Of a stretch of 64,000 nucleotides of DNA, positions 22,115 to 33,600 are shown in pieces. The stretch comes from Cryptomeria japonica (lineage: Eukaryota; Streptophyta; Pinopsida; Cupressales; Cupressaceae), in the NCBI RefSeq assembly GCF_030272615.1, contig NC_081410.1:509885442-509949441 (forward strand). Reading direction: 5' to 3'. Each line of letters opens with the position of its first letter. Position 1 is the stretch's first letter. The position numbers were made by a program, and so were the translations under genes. Under the pieces are notes generated by a model. The model did not search any database, was not told the origin of the DNA, and saw only the letters and a list, made by a program, of their open reading frames with translations.

Positions 22115-24985
22115 ATGGGAAAGAGAAAGTGAGGAATGATGGAACAACGAGAGCCTGAAAAGGAAAGACAAAGACAACGTATTAAGAAATTGTGTGACAT
22201 AAGAAAAATGGGACAAGAAGGTATGTCATCCTCAACATCTGAATTCGATTTACCAAATGAACATAATGCACCTAGTGCAATTGAAGAAGAGACATTTGAT
22301 TTACCATATAAACCTAATACAATTGAAGAAGAGACCACATTGAATAATCAATTAAATGGTGAACTTACACCTACTCTATTTGATGAATTGAATGTACCCA
22401 ATGCACCGATGTTAACACCTCCTAGAATCATTCGTAGGAAACCAAGGTATCTAATTGACATTGATGAGAATATATTGAAGCCAATGCCCGATAAAATGAA
22501 TGAACGAACTTTTAAGAGAATGGTTAAAAGAATATGGAAAAACTCTTTTGAAAACTTAAATCAAACTGCAAGATGTCAATTAATTGTTGAAATAATTAAA
22601 AATTTGAATTTTAGAGAGACAATGAAAATTCTAGGCCTCAGATCATCCGAAAGTAACAATGAAAGAACTATTGTGAGAAATCTATTTGATGCATATCAAG
22701 CTACTGGTTCAAAATCACATACTAAATTTTCTAATGTTACTCGATGTGTCATTACATCAACCATAATGAGAAAAAAAATAAAAAAGATTGTTTGATAAGA
22801 AAAACAAGTAAGTCATTAAACATTAGTAGAACAATGCTAAGTAAAGAATTACATCTCGGTGGGAAAAAATAGAGGAACCTAACAATAATTCTCTTTGGGC
22901 ATTCTCAGGTAGACCACCACTCAAAGACAAGGTTGTTGTTGATGCACTAAGAACATTAATAGAAAATTTTTGACATAACAACACAAGAGTTTCGCCCAGC
23001 CAAAGAGATGTTGTTAGAAGGTGAATTGGGTCTACAAATCGTGAGCCACATGCCAAACACTATTTGCATATGACTCAAACAAAATTTTATGAAAGATTTC
23101 TTGAAAAGTTTCCTCAAATAAAAATTTGTCAAAGATTTTTTGAAATGGCAAAACCTTTTTATATTAAGATTAATTGTGTATGCACCAAGTGTTGTTGTAG
23201 GATGCATAGTAAATTTTCCATGCACTATGATATTTTTTGTCATATTTGTTCTACTTTGCACACTAACGATGTTTTGTAGGAATGCAAAATAAAAGCACCT
23301 CCTAAGTCGGCAAGAGAATTTATTTCAAGTGTGCTATGTAATAGACATGATGGTTTCATTTATTACATGATGCCTTGTTTGGAAGGTTCTTGTGCTATAT
23401 GTGGTAGTTTTTACCATTTGGAGAGCACACATGAAATTGGTATGAAACTAGTTTCTTTTGGAAAATACAAGACAGACACATCTGGAGTTAAAGATGGAAA
23501 AGATTTGAAGAGATGCAAGTTAGTGAAAAATGATATATGTGTAGCTGAATTTATGAAAATGTTTCAATTGAAACTAGTTTATGAGTACATAATGCATACA
23601 AATAAAACTCGAATGCTAGATGAGCAATTCACGTTACATAAGGACACATTTCCTCTTGGCACCATTATCACTATTGTTGATTTTGCTGAAAATTATACAC
23701 TACAACCTCAAAATGAAGTGCAATCTATGTATTATCATTCTACACAAGTTTCTATTTTTGTACACATAACATTCATGCATGCAGATGATAGAACATGAGA
23801 TGATAGAAAGGTTGTCAGAGAGTATCACTTCTACATAAGTGATCATCATACTCATTCATCAGATTTTGCACAATGATGCTTTAAAGTTTTCTATGATAAT
23901 TTAAAGGAAGGAAACATACAATACAACTAACACTTAATATGGTCAGATAATTGCACAACACAATTCAAGAATGAAAGGATGCTTTATTGGTTGACAAGGA
24001 TGCATATGACAAGAAATGTACAATATTTTTGAAATTTCACTGAGGATGGACATGGTAAGGGAAAGCATGATGGTGCAAGAGCATGTGTAAAAAGAGAGCT
24101 ACCTAGAGAAGAATTCAAGTAGGAAGATGGTGATGAGTTGATAGATGTACACATAATTCTGCGATGGTGTGACTCTATGATGGGTCTACGTAATCCAGGT
24201 ACATCAATGGTACGTAGATATTTTTGGTTGATCACTGAATCTAACATTGAAAACTATCTAGATTGTTGTACAGTTGTAGGATTGAGTGGCATGAACTCAT
24301 TTATGAGTTCAAATACAAGTTCACTAGTAATTTATATGAGACAGATGGTATGTTTTTTCTCGTCATGCATCTATTTTTCATGGGAAGAATGTGAATCACA
24401 AGAGTGGGTTGAAAAATGGTCTTCTAGACCGTTGGTTCCCATTGATACATATCAAATTCCCAAAGCACTACAATTGAGCCAGATGGAGACATCAGTGGAT
24501 TTTGACCATGTATCCGACCTAGTGGATTCAGGTGATTTTTTGAGTTAATCTTTTTGTAAGTATTCTTTTTGGTTCATTTTTTTGTACATCACACTTTATT
24601 TTTGGTATTAATTATCACTTTATAAAATGTAGGTCATGTGTATGTAGATGTTGCAAAAGAGAGCAATGAAGAAGGAACATATTACTTTTTTTGTCACTAT
24701 GTTGAGCCTAAAAGAAAATTGACAACCACAATCATTGATGAAGAGGGTATTGGGTACCCAATAGGGTCTATTGTTATGGCACAGACATGGATTAGGAGAT
24801 ACCCTATCAATAATTCTGATGTTTGGTTGTTCAAGGAATTTGAAATAGACATACATATTCTTCATTTCTCTAACCTTCTTGTTGAAACAAATATTCATTT
24901 GATGAAGTATCATGGTAGATCTCATAACAATATTTTATGGAAAGGTTGTGAATGTGACCACGAGGCAATACTTGACACTATATAG
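22115..24985 (+). pseudogene. DDE-type transposase gene of D3 (broken, at least two exons)
   Basis: The ATG at 22,115 (MGKRK) is followed by a TGA at 22,130, then a 220-codon basic and acidic N-terminal part (to 22,795). After a frame-broken stretch, one frame runs to 24,531 with stops at 23,277, 23,796, 23,874, 23,928, 24,030 and 24,120. It contains FSGRPPLKDKVVVDAL (about 22,900), MTQTKFYERFLEKFPQIK (23,064), a Cys-rich CTKCCCRMH and CAICGSFYH. The core is VDFAENYTL (Asp at 23,679), IWSDNCTTQFK (Asp at 23,946) and EDGHGKGKHDGARACVKREL (Glu at 24,042). The spacing and the SD...QFK and GHGK..HDG blocks resemble a transposase family I recall from animal genomes, superfamily name uncertain. A GT-AG intron joins the last exon (24,633-24,985). 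Confidence 0.65.
24532..24632 (+). other. Predicted 101-base intron in the D3 transposase
   Basis: The donor CAG|GTGATT and acceptor AAAATGTAG|G flank 101 AT-rich bases. Splicing joins codon position 1 (G at 24,531) to GT at 24,633 and restores a frame reading VDSGHVYVDVAKES through to the stop at 24,983. Without splicing the frame ends 15 bases later. Confidence 0.6.
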
Positions 24986-25440
24986 GTTAGAGTCGATCCT
25001 GAAGGTTCACTTGATTGATTCTATGGTTCAAAGTAGAATGATTTTGAGAATTTTATATATATCGTCGATGAATTGTTCTATATTCATTTTTTTATATATA
25101 AATGCCCATGAGCTGATTTGTACATGTTTAGGGGCATAATTTTGTATATTTAAATGATATTTAAATGCCAATTTTTGTATAAAATCCCATGAGATGATTT
25201 GTAACACACTGTTTTGTATATTTAAATAGCCAAGAGTTGATTTGTCTGTATTTAGAGGCAATTTTTTTAATAATATGTGACAATGTTTTGTGACTATGTT
25301 TTGAGTTTATGTGATGTCATAAGGTCAATCATGAGAATTATTGATTCTTGTATAATCATGGAGAATTATTTGAGTCATTATTGGGTCATGGGAGTCATAG
25401 ATTGAGTCTAGATACAATTTGAGCAAAAATTGTCATTATT
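24986..25440. other. Transposase 3' flank with three short degenerate repeats
   Basis: No gene was seen. Three loose copies of a 45-80 base unit containing CATGAGCTGATTTGT or a variant followed by TTTTGTATATTTAAAT lie at about 25,100, 25,184 and 25,227. Confidence 0.45.
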
Positions 25441-26660
25441 GTCAAAAACGTTGTCAAACAACTTCTACATCGCACTGGTAGGGTACAGATCTCGACATTC
25501 TGGCGCATTGGGAGGAACAATAGTGGCATTCCTAGTTTAAACCTTCCCACCTAGATGCGCTCATTATTTTGGTTTATGCCCATGATGAACGAGCATTGCA
25601 TGCCACTAACGGTTTTTGCAGCAAGTGAAAAAATGCTACCATATAAAAATGGATTTGATTCATTAGAAACTGAGATAGGTCATTTTGCATGAGCCTCATG
25701 TGACCCTATAGGTTCAAACAAATCGATCATATTCATCCTTAATTCCGAGAAATAGTCTGTCAACGTTTGACAATTTTTTGGACTCAGGGCACTTGAGAGA
25801 TTGTGCTGGTAGGGTATGGCTCTTGGCGTTCTGGTGAATTGGGAGGAACAATAGAAGCATCCCCAATGTAAAATTTCCCACCCAGATGTGCTCATTATTT
25901 TGGTTTGTGCCGACGATGAATGAAATCAAATCTAGCCTATCTTGCAACTTTGCATTACATGTCCACTAACAGTTTTTGTAGTAGGTGAAAAATGCTACCA
26001 TTTGAAAATGGCTATGAGTCGTCAGAAACTGAGATAGGTCATTGTAGAGGAGCCACATGTGACCCTATAGCTTCAAACCAATCAATCATATGTATCCTTG
26101 ATTGCAAAGAAATAGTTCATCAAAGTTTGACAATATTTTGGACTCAGGGCACTTGAGAGATTATGTCGGTAGGTTATGGATCTTGACGTTCCAACACTTT
26201 GGGAGGCACAATAGGAGAATTCCTAATATAAAACTACCCACCAGGATGTGCGAGTGATGTTGGTTTGTGCACACAATGAATGGAATCAATTCTAGCCTAT
26301 CTTGCAACTTTGCATTGCATGCAACTAACAGTTTTTGCAGTAGGCGAAAAAATGCTACCAATTGAAAATGCCTCTGAGTTGTCAGAAATTGAGATAGGCC
26401 ATTGTATACATGCCTCACATGACCCTATAGGTTCAAACGGATCAAACATATGTTTCATATATTGGGAGAAACAATCCATTAAAGTTTGACAATTTTTTGG
26501 ACTTAGGGCACTTGAGAGATCGCATCGGTAGGGTATGGCTCTCGACATCTCGGTGCTTTGGGAGGCACAAGAGGAGCATTCCTAGCATAAACCTACCCTC
26601 TCAAATGTGCTTGTGATGTTGGTTTGTGAACAAAATGAATGAAATCAATTCTATCATATC
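25441..26660. repeat. ~360-bp tandem repeat, about 3.4 copies
   Basis: The landmark GGTAGGGTA (or GGTAGGTTA) recurs at 25,477, 25,808, 26,168 and 26,527, giving offsets of 331, 360 and 359. Each unit then has TTGGGAGG.ACAATAG, CCCACC.AGATG, TTGGTTTGTGC, GTTTTTGCAG, AAAATGCTACCA, GACCCTATAG and TTTTGGACTCAGGGCACTTG in the same order. The first unit lacks about 29 bases present in the others. Short ORFs in this region on both strands repeat with the unit and have no independent support. Confidence 0.85.
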
Positions 26661-26745
26661 TTGCAACTTTGACAACTTTGACAACTTTGACAACTCTGAC
26701 AACTTTAACAACAACTAAGCAACTTTGACAGCAACTAAGTAACTT
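26660..26745. repeat. 9-base microsatellite (CAACTTTGA)n
   Basis: About eight imperfect copies of CAACTTTGA begin exactly where the last ~360-bp unit breaks off at TTGCAACTTTG. From about 26,745 to 27,550 the sequence is AT-rich, and I see no gene. Confidence 0.75.
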
Positions 26746-27550
26746 TTACATCTTTTATCCAAATATCACCAAAATTTCACAAATTGCTTTAAATGATAAT
26801 TAATGGTCCTAAATTACGTTATTTAGATAAAACAATGGTAAAAAAGGACAAGAACCAAAATTTGACCATTGCGAGAATGAGGGTGCTCTCGCACCACACA
26901 CATTGACAAATATAAATGAAAGGAATAAAAAGCATCCACTAATCATTACCATGGATCAAATCTGACCATTACCATTGAATTTCATTTTCATTGAAACAAA
27001 GAGTTTTATAGGGTTAATTCAACATTTTAGAGAGTTTATCAAATCATATTCCACGATTGCAATGCTTTATATCATAGATTTTTGTTGTTTATATTGATAT
27101 TGTTGATTACATAGGCAAATAATTATTTAACTTTATAAGAGGGCAGCCACCAAATACAACAAATACACAATAATGAACTCAATACACATTTATTGGATGA
27201 AATATCAACATATATATATATATAAAGGCGTATATGCTAAGTCAATATAAGTATTACAAAAATGTGGCATATGTCGTGTCCAAATTGATATAAAACAAAA
27301 ATGTAGAATATATCTACATGTTTTGGTCATTCAGTGACCACAACTAACACTATACGATCCTATACATTTGGTAGATCATAAAAAATGGAGCCTCTTTGAT
27401 GCAATTTGTAGCTCTATAGATGGTTGCAAAACCATAATTCAAAAGCCAAGTTAGAATCCTTTTGTAGAAAATAGTTCACAATTATCAACATAACTATGCA
27501 TTTAACTATAACTTTTTTCAATACAAATTTAGATTACCTCATTTGTTGAT

Positions 27551-27622
27551 CTAGGACTTCTCCTTGTCTGCCTTAGGAGTTATCTTGAATACCTTCTTCA
27601 AAGGCTCCAAGTTATGGTCGAA
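27551..27622 (-). pseudogene. Last exon of the D3 minus-strand gene
   Basis: On minus, the acceptor CCTTCGCAG precedes a 72-base open exon encoding FDHNLEPLKKVFKITPKADK, EKS and a TAG stop at 27,551-27,553. Its polarity and position opposite the transposase make it the 3' end of the convergent D3 gene. Function unknown. Confidence 0.4.
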
Positions 27623-27710
27623 CTGCGAAGGGGGCTATTGTCAATTAAATAAAATCAATACAATGTACTAACATATATACATCAAAAACACTAAAAATCT
27701 ATAATATAGA

Positions 27711-27965
27711 GAACAAAAGTGTATCGAAGCCTAAGATGCTTCTCCAATAGACCAAGGACGACTCACCATTGATGGAGCAGCTATCGCTATTACCTGTACG
27801 AAAAATGATAAAGGACTAAATATAATTAATATAATGATAATTATTGTAGGTTAAAAGCAATTAGTGTAATATATCAAATAAAAGTGTATCGCAGCCTGAG
27901 ATGCTTCTCCTATACATAGAGGAGGGCTCGCCATTGATGAAGCAACTATGGATATTTCTTGTATG
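27711..27965 (-). pseudogene. Duplicated small-exon unit of the D3 minus-strand gene
   Basis: Two ~95-base copies lie 172 bases apart (landmark AAGTGTATCG.AGCCT at 27,717 and 27,889). On minus each has an acceptor-like TACAG/TACAAG, then a short open piece (VIAIAAPSM in one, EISIVASSM in the other). A donor follows, ATG|GTGAGT in the first and ATG|GCGAGC in the second. One looks splice-competent and the other not. This suggests an exon duplication with decay of one copy. Confidence 0.35.
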
Positions 27966-28204
27966 AAAAAATGATAAGATTATAATTTATCACAAGCTCA
28001 CATGTACACGTGCATATAATCATCAAATCAAGAAAATAAAGTATAGATACATACCTTTTCCCTCTCTCGATCCTTTGGCGTATCAAGTGCATTCAACATA
28101 TCTACATAACTCAATGGCCGATGTACATATAAAATAGATAAAAACCAATAATCAATCTACAAATCCTAACTAAGACAATTTCAACCTTTTCAAACAATTG
28201 TACA

Positions 28205-28297
28205 ACTAAAAATGTGCTCAATTATCTTCTTCCCACGTTTAGGCATCCTCGAGTATTTCTTTTGTTGAGGACGAGACCTAGACATGGATGGGGTACC
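28205..28297 (-). pseudogene. Basic exon of the D3 minus-strand gene
   Basis: The minus-strand acceptor TTTTTTTTTAG at 28,298 precedes an open exon encoding PSMSRSRPQQKKYSRMPKRG, a strongly basic stretch like a nuclear-localisation or nucleic-acid-binding segment. The exon's 3' end is not certain. T4 is inserted 85 bases upstream (on minus), inside an intron or adjacent exon. Confidence 0.4.
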
Positions 28298-28377
28298 CTA
28301 AAAAAAAAATTAATATGAGATATGAGTACAGATAATATTCAACATAATTTAACAAATCTAAAATGAAATGACTTGCA

Positions 28378-28382
28378 TATTC
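28378..28382. repeat. Target-site duplication of T4, left copy (TATTC)
   Basis: TATTC directly before the LTR start TGTTGGC matches TATTC at 34,994-34,998. Confidence 0.9.
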
Positions 28383-29187
28383 TGTTGGCAAATGCACACT
28401 CCAATGAGACATTGTATGTGATTGAAGGTTTTGTCATTGATGGCAACCTTACAATCCTATGTCACCAGCAAAGCAATCCACCAGCACCAGCAAAGTTAGA
28501 TTCTATAGTGGCACACAGACCACCGGCACCGACAGTGAAAGGAAGCATACCGACACAGAAGCTGACAGGAATTTTGTTCTTAATATATTTTGTTTATTAT
28601 TGTAAAATCATTGTAAGCCGACTTGGTAAGTTGTAAAATGACTCTTATATATAAGAGAGATAATTGTAGAACAAATATGTAATAGATGGAAGGAAATATA
28701 TAGGCAAAATAAGGCAGACCTATTATGCAAATTATAGGTTAAGGGTTTATGTATGAAGTAGAGCTATAAACCGGTACTGGATCTAGCATAGTAGATGCTA
28801 TTTTGAAGCAGTACAAGACATTGGATTTATATAATCCATTTTGTAAGTTAGTGAGACTTCCCATTTTGTAATTGAGCAGTGAGCTCTAGGCACTTGGCCT
28901 TCCTACATGTGCAGGCCCCTCTTGTAGTAGTAATTTTCTCTTATTGGCCGGTAAGTGAATATTGTGGTCACAAATCCCATCGAGGTTTTTCCCACACCGG
29001 GTTTCCTTGTTAAAATATTGTGTTATGGTGTGTTTTTCATGTGGTTGTTTTTATCTCTGTTTATTGCATTAATTTATGTTTACCGGTACACAGTTCTAAT
29101 CTGTTCTACATGTTTTAAGTTAAGAAAATCTTATTACCAGTCAGATACTGATTCACCCCCCTCTTAGTATCTATGGGAATCCTAACA
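28383..29187 (+). repeat. 5' LTR of T4
   Basis: It starts TGTTGGCAAATG and ends ATCCTAACA. A TATATATAA box lies at 28,646-28,654. The shared Copia-type block CCCATCGAGGTTTTTCCC lies at about 28,977. It is closely matched by 34,181-34,993. Confidence 0.92.
28646..28654 (+). promoter_or_regulatory. TATA box of the T4 5' LTR
   Basis: TATATATAA lies within CTCTTATATATAAGAG, a perfect short palindrome. The 3' LTR has the shorter TATATAA at 34,444-34,450. Confidence 0.45.
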
Positions 29188-29189
29188 AT

Positions 29190-29201
29190 TGGTGTCAGAG
29201 C
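29190..29201 (+). promoter_or_regulatory. Primer-binding site of T4
   Basis: TGGTGTCAGAGC lies two bases after the LTR. It differs by one transition from TGGTATCAGAGC of the other elements. It still fits initiator tRNA-Met with one mismatch. Confidence 0.8.
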
Positions 29202-29258
29202 AATGTCCTCTATTTTCAGAAGCCTAACAGCTTGAGGAAGATCTTGACACCGGTAGAG

Positions 29259-30332
29259 ATGGAAAACTTGATGAAGCAACTAGAAGGAGCTCTCTTAGAC
29301 TATGATGCAGAAAAATTGAAAAATATCAAACATGAAGATGATCTAAAGGATGCTCAGGATATTATTCAAGCACTTCAAGAAAATCTTACTATTTCAAGAA
29401 ACAAGAGAAGAGAACTTTGTGAAAAGATGCAAAATGAGAATGATGAAAAGGAAACTCTTAGTGATCTGATGAATAAGCTGAAACAAGAAAACATGACAAT
29501 AAAGAATGAGATGCAGGATATGACTATGAGATTTTGTAAGGAAATTGAAGATAGAAAGAAGAATGAAGAAGACTTGACTAGAAGACTGAATGATGCTGCA
29601 AATGAAAACACAAGACTTAGTTATGAAAATGATATGTTGAAGATAGATCTAATGCATGCACAAAATGACTCAAATGCACTCATGAGACAAAAAGGTATAT
29701 TGGAAGGAGAACTGGCTGTTGCAAATCAACATAAAGAAAAATTCAAGAAAAGCTCAGAAGAACTTGGTGACTTGTTGAAGAATCAGAAACCTAATGCTGA
29801 CACTAATGGTCTTGGCTTTGAAACTGGTGAAAGCTCCGGTACTGCAAACACACATGATCATGGCAAACCGGTAAGAGAACCTACTGCTTATAAATTTAAT
29901 GGCAAATTCTTTAACTGTAACAAGTATGGTCAAAGAGAAAATCACTGTAGATCTAGAAATTATCAGAATACCAATGCACCCACCAGTCAATGTTGAAAAT
30001 GAAACAAAGTTGGTCATAATTCTAAAAATTGCAAAATGAATGTGAGATGTTATATTTGTGGAAGATTTGGGCATTTATCTAATCAATGCAGAACACAAAC
30101 CAACATAGGTTATGGGAAAGCTATTCATAAAAATAATGTGACTTGTTATGCATGTAACAAAATTGGGCACATTGCTAAATTTTGTAGAAGCAAGTCCTCA
30201 CTGGTAAACAATAATGGTGCTAGTTTGAAAGGTAAAGAAAAGGTTGAAGAAGTAAAGAAGGAATTCTCAAAACAATGGATCAAGAAATTAGAACTAAATG
30301 TTGATAGGAATACTCCTCCACTGGCAGAATAG
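29259..30332 (+). pseudogene. T4 ORF1: Gag-like coiled-coil and CCHC protein
   Basis: I chose the ATG at 29,259 (MENLMKQLEGALLDYDAEKL); upstream in-frame sequence starts only with TTG. One frame of 357 codons runs to TAG at 30,330, broken by two adjacent stops at 29,994 and 30,000. Residues about 1-185 form a charged coiled coil (MNKLKQENMTIKNEMQD and similar). A NGLGFETGESSG linker follows, then four knuckles. The first lacks its leading Cys (FNCNKYGQRENHC). The second is hit by the stops, which fall at expected Trp and Cys codons (reading NKVGHNSKNC after them). CYICGRFGHLSNQC and CYACNKIGHIAKFC are intact. It is homologous to T2 ORF1 in linker and knuckles. Likely role: RNA packaging. Confidence 0.8.
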
Positions 30333-30698
30333 AGTAACAGTCCACTGATAGAAGGAAGTAACACTCCACCTATAGGAGAATCTTCATCTAACTAAAGAAA
30401 ATATCTTTGAGGGTTTGGCAAACAAATATGAAACATGTTATTATTCCCTCGGTTGATGGAAAGAAGTTAAAATTACTTCTATACCGACATATATGTTAAG
30501 TGATTACTTAACTGGCAAGCATTAAATGTGGTAGTTGGCAAATTAACATTATAAATCAGTGTTTTTGGCTCCATTCTACTTCACCAAGCATTCAAACATT
30601 CGAAGAGCACGAAAATTCCAAGCTAAGGCATTTCAAGCAAAGAACCAAAGAAATTCAACAATCAATCATTCCAAAGGCAGAAAAAGGTATTTATAATC

Positions 30699-33600
30699 AT
30701 GGCATCCTCCTCTGTACCTGAATTCATAGCAAACCCTACTATAGTGGAAGTAATCAAGCACCCTAGGCCCATTTTTCAGTTAGTTCTAGAAATAGCAAAG
30801 AAGGATGATAATGTTGGTGCTTTTTCTCAAATCCCCAAAGGAGTAGTTTTTGCAGAAGACCCTAAGATGTATATTCATTGCCATATAGAAGAATTAGGAG
30901 ATGAAGAAATTAAGAACATGTACAAGACTGCTATTTGTGATGATTCCCGTAATGTGAAACCTGAACACAAAATAATTGAAACCCTAGGATTCACAAAAAT
31001 TCTCTGCGTTTCGGATTTCCCCAAGGAAGTGATAAGGATAGTGTTGAGCAGGGTTCATGGTGAATTTTTCTAGCTGGATTCAATTCACAAAATTACCAAG
31101 GAAGTTGTAAAAGCTATAACAGGGTTACCCTCCACCGGTAACAGACCTGACAAGACAAAGAAGGTCTCAAATGACCTAGTAATGAACCTAATAGTTGCAA
31201 CATCCAAAAAAAGGTCTTTAAGGGTGAATGATGTAACTGACATAAATGTCAGATTCATTAGCAAGATTATAGGCTATAAAACAACACATGCAAATAGACT
31301 AAATTTAGTTTCCAGCTTATGCATAAAAAGTACTCACGACATGATTAAGGATAATGTGAAAATTGATGTGTGTGAATGGTTGAAGGATGAATTGACTAAC
31401 AATCTGGGAAAGATCAAGAAGGATAAGAAAGGGACATTTAGATTTGGCAACTTACTTGTTTTCTTAATGCTACATATAACCAAACAGGTGCCCAGTATAG
31501 GTAATAAGAACCTTGGATTTGACATACTGGTAGGCAAACAATTATCTGACTTATTGATCAACATGGGTGAAAACAAAGAGAAGAACATTAATGAGTACTT
31601 TCAAGCATTAAAGGGTAGAATGAATGCTAGAGTCAGACTGTCATAAGAAATTGTAGATAAATATAAGAATGACATATGTTTTGTGATTAAGAAGAATGAG
31701 ATCTGGATGGAGGCAGTTATCCCAAGAACAATTTGGGTTACTGAAATGGGTTATGAGATAGATGATCACATAATTGAAACATATGCAAAAGCCCTTCTGG
31801 AAGCACCCAAGGAACCTAAGGAAGAGGTATTTGGCAGTGCTAAAACCATTGAAAATCAAATTCAATCCAAGAAAAGAGTAAAGAAAGTAGAAGCAATAGT
31901 GAGGAGAGGTTCAAGGCAGGCTAAGGCTATCAAAGAAGATGTACTGAAACAAACTGGTATCACTGAAGATGAGTTACAAGCACAACAACCAGAAACTCAC
32001 CTTTCACTAGTAGCAACTTATTTGCAAAATGACATGCCAGCTGCATTTAAAAGAGTTGTAAGGAAAAGGGAACCTTCATCGGTATCCACACCTTCGCCTA
32101 GACAAACCAGACAAAAACAACAAGCAGTAAGGCCCTCGACTAAGAAGATAACTCCAAAGAAGAAAAAGTTAAAACCAAAGAAAAGGACTCAACAAAATAT
32201 TGCTCCAATTGACAAACTACTAGATGAAATAACAAAGGATGGACAACTGAAAAACATCAACACACTATATGATACACTATCAATTGATGACAAGGAAAAA
32301 GTTGAAAACAATGTAATTCTACACTTGGATATCTATAAGAAATTTTTGATGCAAATTGTAGATGAAGTACCGGTAGAACTATTTAAGAGACTTGAAGCTA
32401 GAAGGCAAGCTGTTATAGAGCTTGACAAGAAAATTAAAATTGAGAAACTACTTGTTGTTTATCCTGTTAACTCACCAAAGGAGATAGATGATATGATCTC
32501 AGAGGCTAACCGGATAGTATTCTCAACTGCACACTGGCATGTAGCACTTATGGTTGGTAGAGTAAATGAGGTTGCAGAGGAAACTGCTAATGCATGGGAT
32601 ATATTCCTTATTGAGAAGGAAAAACAAGAAGAATATAGAAAACCCAAACCAATCAAGGTATAACAAAAAGACAAGGATAAGGGAAAAGGAAAGGTTGGTG
32701 GACCTCCAAGCAACAAAATAACAGATAATCTACCCCCATCGTCTCAAGATACTCCACCCGTAACAATAACTGAAGATCAACTGGCTGATGAGAGTATGGA
32801 TATATCACAAGAGGATACAAATCCTAATTCTAAGGTATTATATACAGTAGATGTTGATATTCAGAAGGTCAACATTGTGGTAGATAAGGACACAACTGGA
32901 AAGATAGATATGGTTAGTGAGTCACCAGTAACTGATAATATAGATAACACTGAAGGTAAACTAACAGATGGTAACTCAGAACAATAGGTAGAACAACAAA
33001 CAGAGCAAAAAGCAGAGCAACAGGCTCCAACATAGGAATAGGTTAATACAGAATCAATGCCACCGACAACTATTGAGCAAAACAAACCATTGCTTAAGGA
33101 AATGGAAACACAGACTGACCTACCAAAGGTCACTGCAAGCAAGGATATTACTCCCACCAGGAGAATTTAGAGTGTTGGCTCTTCAACTGCAGGATTCAAG
33201 ACAACAAATGTAACTGAAGTTCTTTTAGACTCTATAAATAAAATAATAGATTGTAGTTCACAGGCATATAAGGCTAAAGATGACACAATTCCAATTTTGA
33301 AGATGATAGATCCAAAATGTAATGTAGATAAAAAGGATTCTTAGAGTCAACTTGACACTTTGTCTAAGTATATTACTGACAACATAGTGTTAGTTGAACA
33401 AATAAAGGAGGATGCATTCAAAGAGAGGTTAGAAAAGGAAAAACAGAAATTCTTTGAGGAACAAATAAAGAAGTGTACAAGGCAGTTTGACACACTTCTA
33501 CCGAAATTATGTAGCACATTAAATGAATTCAAAACTTTGTACAGAGATACCTATAAGCCTAACTTTTTGATAGTTGATATAGATAAAAAGATCAGCAAGA

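Noticed and set aside
25680-26548. Minus-strand ORFs of 70-85 codons repeated several times
   Set aside because: They follow the ~360-bp tandem repeat unit and drift with it; no independent coding support.
29232-29258. Earlier start for T4 ORF1
   Set aside because: It would need a TTG start codon; the first ATG is at 29,259.
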